Below, one piece after another: positions 60,101 to 63,136 of a stretch of DNA of 63,136 nt. The translations under genes were made by a program, and so were the position numbers. Location of the stretch: contig NZ_JAKJPO010000013.1 in assembly GCF_021725675.1 (NCBI RefSeq), positions 1-63,136 on the forward strand, given 5' to 3'. Position 1 is the first letter of the stretch, and every line of letters starts with the position of its first letter. The DNA comes from Marilutibacter chinensis (GTDB lineage Bacteria; Pseudomonadota; Gammaproteobacteria; Xanthomonadales; Xanthomonadaceae). The notes beneath the pieces were generated by a model. It had not been told where the DNA came from, did no database searches, and saw only the letters and a list, made by a program, of their open reading frames with translations.

Positions 60101-60353
60101 ACGAGCGGATGAACTCGTACTCGCCGGTCTCCATCAGCTTCTTCTCGATCCGCTCGGTGACCTGAGTGGACACCTCCTCGGCGGTCGCGCCCGGCCACAG
60201 GGTGCGGATCACCATCGCCTTGAAGGTGAATTCGGGGTCCTCGCTGCGACCAAGATTCAGATAAGAGAGGGTACCGGCGATCGCAACCACCAGCATCGCG
60301 TAGACCACGAGGCTGCGGTGCCGCAGCGCCCATTCGGAGAGATTGAAGCGCAT
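57186..60353 (-). CDS. RND-family efflux permease
   Basis: A 1055-residue inner-membrane pump of the AcrB/RND type: twelve membrane helices in two halves, each with a large periplasmic loop, the RND stretch LVDDAIIAVEMM in helix 4 that carries the proton-relay Asp pair, and GFLPIATAASSTGEY. N-terminus MRFNLSEWALRHRSL and early PGATAEEVSTQVTERIEKKL fit the HAE1/multidrug branch, though the cargo cannot be read from sequence. It begins seven bases after the adaptor gene and is cotranscribed with it. No outer-membrane factor gene is in the window. Confidence 0.93.
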   Translation of the reverse strand: MRFNLSEWALRHRSLVVYAMLVVAIAGTLSYLNLGRSEDPEFTFKAMVIRTLWPGATAEEVSTQVTERIEKKLMETGEYEFIRSYSRAGESQVIFMARDSMRSKEIEPLWYQVRKKVGDIRSTLPAEVIGPFFNDEFGDTFGNIYALTGEGFDYAVLKDYAERVQLALQELPDVGKIELFGVQDEKIWIELSNVKLATLGVPAQAVQQALEQQNAMVPAGFFETPSSRVPLRVDGRFGTVEEIRDFPIRVGDRTFRLGDVAEVRRGFADPAAPRMRFRGEDAIGIGVAMRDGGNILDLGKTLESEFARLQETLPAGMELHKVADQPAAVDESVGEFVQVLTEAVVIVLLVSFLSLGLRTGLVVALSIPLVLAMTFAVMAFFGVGLHKISLGALVLALGLLVDDAIIAVEMMAIKMEQGFSRLKAAAFAWESTAFPMLTGTLITAAGFLPIATAASSTGEYTRSLFEVVTIALLVSWIAAVMFIPYLGDKLLPDHGHAAPLKPGSLAARWHAQRARWADRHPALADFIRPAPHDGRDHDPYDTRFYVRFRHLLVWCVRRRKTVIAITVAAFVGSVLLFRFVPQQFFPDSVRPELMVDMELAEGSSLKATEAQAKKLEALLAARQDLTNYVAYVGTGSPRFYLPLDQQLPAANFAQFVLMPKDIEAREAVREWIIDEVVPQFPDLQLRVTRLENGPPVGYPVQFRVSGEHIDRIREIAYEVREKIRENPHVTNVNLDWDEPGKVVRLRIDQERARAMGIASAQVAHFLTSSLSGSHVSTYREGNELVEMLLRGPEEERVRLDMLGSLAVPTGSGASVPLEQIATLEYGFEDGIIWHRDRRPTMTVRADIYDGTQPATVAGQISPTLDELRAGLPYGYSIDIGGTVEDSARGQDSINAGMPLFLFVVFTLLMLQLRSFSRSVMVLLTAPLGLIGVTLFLLVFRVPFGFVAMLGTIALAGMIMRNSVILVDQIEQDRSAGEETWKAIVEATVRRFRPIVLTALAAILAMIPLSRSAFFGPMAVAIMGGLLVATVLTLLFLPALYAAWFRVKVPQPEGGG

Positions 60354-60360
60354 GGCTGCC

Positions 60361-61584
60361 TCAGCGTTCCGGCACGGAAACCGCGCGTTGTCCGGCGGCC
60401 TGATCGCCCTTCGGCCGGACCAGCCGGACCGGCCGGTTGTCGCGGTCGACCGGCGCGACCTCGAGCCCCTCGCGCAGCAGATGGCCGCCAGCGGCCACCA
60501 CCCAGTCCGAGGCGTCGATGTCGCCGCTCACCGCGACGCTGTCCGGCCCGTAGGTGCCGGCCTGCACCGGCTGCAGGCGCAGGATCGAGGTCGCGGGGTC
60601 GACCACGAACACAGCGCTGCCGCCATCGGTCTTCTGCAGCGCGGCCAGCGGCACCCCGAGCCTGGTCTCGCGGCCGCCGTCGAGGTAGACGCGCGCGCTC
60701 TGTCCGAGTTCGAGGTTGCCGGAAGGCGCGTCGACCGCCACCCGCACCGCGAACGTGCGCGACGCCGGGTCGGCCGCCGGCGAGACTTCGCGCACGCGGC
60801 CGGGCCAGCGCTTGCCGGGCTGCGACCACAGCTCGACCTGCACCGGCCGCCCTGGCACGACGGTATCGATCGCGCTTTCGGGCACCGCGAAGGCGATCTC
60901 GCGCTCGCCGTCGGCGGCCAGCACGAACACGCTCTGACCGGCGGCGACCACCTGACCCGCCTCGGCCTGGCGCGCGGCGATCACGCCGTCGGCCGGTGCC
61001 CGCAGGCGGGTATAGGCGGCCTGGTTGCTGGCGACCGCGAGATTCGCGCGGGCCGCATCGACCTGCCCCTGAGCGGCGATCGCCGCCGCATCCTGGGCAT
61101 CCACCGCCGAGCGGCTGACCACCTGCTCGGCGCCGAGCCGGGTGAAGCGCGCCCGCTCGTCGCGCGCACGCTTCAGCTCTGCTTCCGCGGCGGACAGTTG
61201 AGCCTTCGCGGCCCGTGCCTGTGCGGCGTAGTCTTCGCCATCGAGTACCGCCAGCACCTGGCCGGCCTTGACCCGGTCGCCGACGTCGACCCGACGTTCG
61301 ACCAGGTTGCCGCCGACGCGGAACGCCAGCGGGCTCTCTTCGCGGGCGCGGACGTCGCCGGCGAATGCATCCACCGTCGTCGCCGTGGGTTGCGGATGCG
61401 CGACCAGGACCGGGCGCGGAACCCCGTTGCCCTCCTCGCCTCCGGCACAGGCCGCCAGCGCGATGGACAGCAAAAGCACGACGACAGGGCGGCCGGCCGC
61501 GGAGGAGGATACCGGCGGGAACTTGGGCAGGAACCAGGGCAGGTGCCGGGAAGCGCGCGTTCCGGGGGGAGGCGGCAGGCGCAT
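60361..61584 (-). CDS. RND efflux periplasmic adaptor lipoprotein
   Basis: A 407-residue membrane-fusion protein. Lipobox LAAC (Cys46) after a long Pro-rich N-terminus; then the lipoyl half GNLVERRVDVGDRVKAGQVLA, a coiled-coil hairpin (~115-170), the second lipoyl half RLRAPADGVIAARQAEAGQVV, a beta barrel and a membrane-proximal domain. It links the permease to an outer-membrane channel. First gene of the efflux operon, divergent from the TetR gene. Confidence 0.93.
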   Translation of the reverse strand: MRLPPPPGTRASRHLPWFLPKFPPVSSSAAGRPVVVLLLSIALAACAGGEEGNGVPRPVLVAHPQPTATTVDAFAGDVRAREESPLAFRVGGNLVERRVDVGDRVKAGQVLAVLDGEDYAAQARAAKAQLSAAEAELKRARDERARFTRLGAEQVVSRSAVDAQDAAAIAAQGQVDAARANLAVASNQAAYTRLRAPADGVIAARQAEAGQVVAAGQSVFVLAADGEREIAFAVPESAIDTVVPGRPVQVELWSQPGKRWPGRVREVSPAADPASRTFAVRVAVDAPSGNLELGQSARVYLDGGRETRLGVPLAALQKTDGGSAVFVVDPATSILRLQPVQAGTYGPDSVAVSGDIDASDWVVAAGGHLLREGLEVAPVDRDNRPVRLVRPKGDQAAGQRAVSVPER

Positions 61585-61660
61585 GGAGGAAGCCTCAGTC
61601 GAAATTAATGAACCAGGTAGTACTGTATAAATATCAAACCGATTAGTCTAGTATTGATCC
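61585..61660. promoter_or_regulatory. Divergent promoter/operator between efflux operon and tetR
   Basis: Short AT-rich region between the two start codons. AACCAGGTAGTACTGTAT (61611-61628) is repeated with differences as AACCGATTAGTCTAGTAT (61637-61654), a 26-base period. These are likely half-sites or tandem operators of the adjacent TetR protein. The tetR start codon follows the second repeat by six bases. Confidence 0.55.
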
Positions 61661-62323
61661 ATGTCCGCGAACCGCTCCACCGACCGCCCTTCCCGACCCA
61701 CCGGTCCCGGCCGCCCGAAGGACCTGGCCAAGCGCGCCGCGATCCTGGAAGCCGCCAAGCGTACCTTCACACAGCAGGGGTTCGACGGCACCAGCATGGA
61801 TCAGGTCGCCGCCGAGGCCAGCGTGTCCAAGCTGACCGTCTACAGCCATTTCGGCGACAAGGAGGGACTGTTCTCGGCGGTGGTCGAGGCCCATTGCGAG
61901 CAGCAGATGCCGACCTCTCTGTTCGAGTCGCGACCGGAGGTGCCGCTGCGCGAGCGCCTGCAGGAGATCGCCCGTGCCTTCTACGCGATGATCTCCAGCC
62001 CCGAGGCGGTCGCCGGCCATCGGATGATGTGCTCGCCGCAGATGGCCGAGTCGCCGATGGTGCAGCTGTTCTGGGAGTCGGGACCAATGCGCGTGCAGGG
62101 CGACTTCGCATGCCTGCTCGAGCGCCGCATCGCGGCCGGCGAGCTTGAGATCTCCGATGTCGAGCGCGCCGCCAGCCAGTTCTTCACCCTGCTCAAGGGC
62201 GAGCATCATGCACGGCTGGTGTTCGGCTGTGCCGGTCCGCCGCTGGGCACCGTCGAGGAGCACCTGGACGCCTCGGTGGACATGTTCCTGGCGGCCTATG
62301 CGCCCCGCCCGCACCGCCGCTGA
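61661..62323 (+). CDS. TetR-family repressor
   Basis: A 220-residue regulator: N-terminal helix-turn-helix (AAILEAAKRTFTQQGFDGTS, VAAEASVSKLTVYSHFGDKE) and an all-helical ligand domain. The AcrR-type length and divergent position make it the likely repressor of the RND pump. No Shine-Dalgarno is evident; translation may be leaderless. Confidence 0.9.
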   Translation: MSANRSTDRPSRPTGPGRPKDLAKRAAILEAAKRTFTQQGFDGTSMDQVAAEASVSKLTVYSHFGDKEGLFSAVVEAHCEQQMPTSLFESRPEVPLRERLQEIARAFYAMISSPEAVAGHRMMCSPQMAESPMVQLFWESGPMRVQGDFACLLERRIAAGELEISDVERAASQFFTLLKGEHHARLVFGCAGPPLGTVEEHLDASVDMFLAAYAPRPHRR

Positions 62324-62447
62324 GACTTCCGTTGACCGCCGTTACTTGTGTACCGGTGACTTATGGCACTAAATCACCGGACCCTGCCGACGCCATCCTG
62401 TGCCCGCTCCGGCGACGTATCGCCGCCGCCCATCGCGGGCGGTCGAT

Positions 62448-62453
62448 TAGAAT
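62448..62453 (+). promoter_or_regulatory. -10-like box before the pcm-like gene
   Basis: TAGAAT, 32 bases before the ATG. The -35 region is GC-rich and not clear. Confidence 0.35.
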
Positions 62454-62484
62454 GTCGGACCTTCCGCGCACGACGACACCAGAC

Positions 62485-63048
62485 ATGACGACGATGGACT
62501 TTGCCAAGGCACGCGAACTGATGGTCGAGCAGCAGGTCCGGCCTTGGGACGTGCTCGACCCGCGCATCCTGGACGTGCTGTCCACGCTGCCGCGCGAGGC
62601 CTTCGTCGCCGAGAGCCACCGCAAGCTGGCCTACGCGGACCTGGCTCTGCCGCTGGCGCACGGCGAATTCATGATGAAGCCGGTGCTCGAAGGCCGCACC
62701 CTGCAGTCGCTGGCCGTCGAAGCCGGCGACGAGGTGCTGGAGATCGGCAGCGGCAGCGGCTTCATGGCCGCCTGTCTCGGCCGCCTCGCCCGCGAGGTGG
62801 TCAGCATCGAGCGCCATGCCGACCTGGCCGAGGGCGCGCGCGCGCGCCTGGCCGAGCAGGCGGTCGGCAATGTCGGGGTGGTCCATGCCGACGCCTTCGA
62901 CTGGAGCAACGAACGCCGCTTCGATGCGATCTGCGTGACCGGCGCCGTCGCCGAGATCCCGCCACGCTTCATGCAGTGGCTCAAGCCAGGTGGCCGCATG
63001 TTCGTGATCCGCGGCCGTTCGCCGGCAATGGAAGCGGTGCTGGTGCGC
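62485..63048 (+). CDS. Protein-L-isoaspartate O-methyltransferase family protein, 3' end lost
   Basis: An open frame of about 188 codons with no stop before the homopolymer at 63049. MVEQQVRPWDVLDPRIL and the SAM-binding motif VLEIGSGSGFMAACLG, then VVSIERHADLAEGA, are those of the Pcm-like family that often precedes tolC in xanthomonads. LKPGGRMFVIRG is motif III. About 30 residues should be missing. Members act on isoaspartyl proteins, but this subfamily is not well tested. Confidence 0.85.

Positions 63049-63136
<88 letters not shown>

Overview
The window is a high-GC chromosomal segment of a gammaproteobacterium, most probably a member of the Xanthomonadaceae/Lysobacteraceae (Luteimonas- or Lysobacter-like). 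This rests on gene content and order: rubredoxin/thiE/hemL, mpl-adk-pfp with a proton pyrophosphatase, a TonB-dependent receptor with local regulators, and an ilv-leu cluster that uses a threonine dehydratase without a regulatory domain. I saw no rRNA, tRNA, insertion sequence, prophage or CRISPR array. The last ~88 bases (63049 onward) are G/C homopolymer and look like a sequencing or assembly artefact; they cut the final gene (a protein-isoaspartate methyltransferase homologue).

Layout. 1-370: a gene-free edge carrying two near-duplicate promoters that fire leftward out of the window. 371-13000: housekeeping genes (DUF192 lipoprotein, rubredoxin, thiE-hemL, an argD-type aminotransferase, a K+ channel, glyoxalase I, an SDR, a small kinase, a DedA-PAP2 fusion, a LON-domain protein, mpl, adk). 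13089-26461: genes tied to pyrophosphate metabolism (pfp, hppA, ppa) interleaved with secreted hypotheticals, a multi-repeat mechanosensitive-channel-like protein, and an RHS protein whose AT-rich tip encodes a candidate metallopeptidase toxin, overlapped by a lipoprotein gene that is a likely immunity gene. 26549-33959: an asparaginyl hydroxylase-family protein, a TonB-dependent receptor, an AraC regulator and a membrane winged-helix/beta-propeller regulator. 34264-37035: thiC with its TPP riboswitch, then a CPBP membrane protein.

The core of the window is 37190-54669: thrABC followed, only ~33 bp after the thrC stop, by ilvD-ilvC-ilvG-ilvM-ilvE-ilvA-leuA-leuC-leuD-leuB. Together these cover aspartate to threonine, threonine to isoleucine, and pyruvate to valine and leucine. 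Each half starts with a leader-peptide gene: one rich in Thr/Ile codons before thrA, one rich in Leu/Ile/Val codons before ilvD. The two leaders share almost identical promoter blocks and the same first codons, and both look leaderless. The ilv leader has a textbook terminator with an alternative antiterminator pairing. The thr leader instead shows two overlapping hairpins, the second of which traps the thrA ribosome-binding site.

54670-63050: REP-like inverted repeats, a lipoprotein of unknown function, glpK, an RND efflux pump with its adaptor, a divergent TetR regulator, and the truncated methyltransferase gene.
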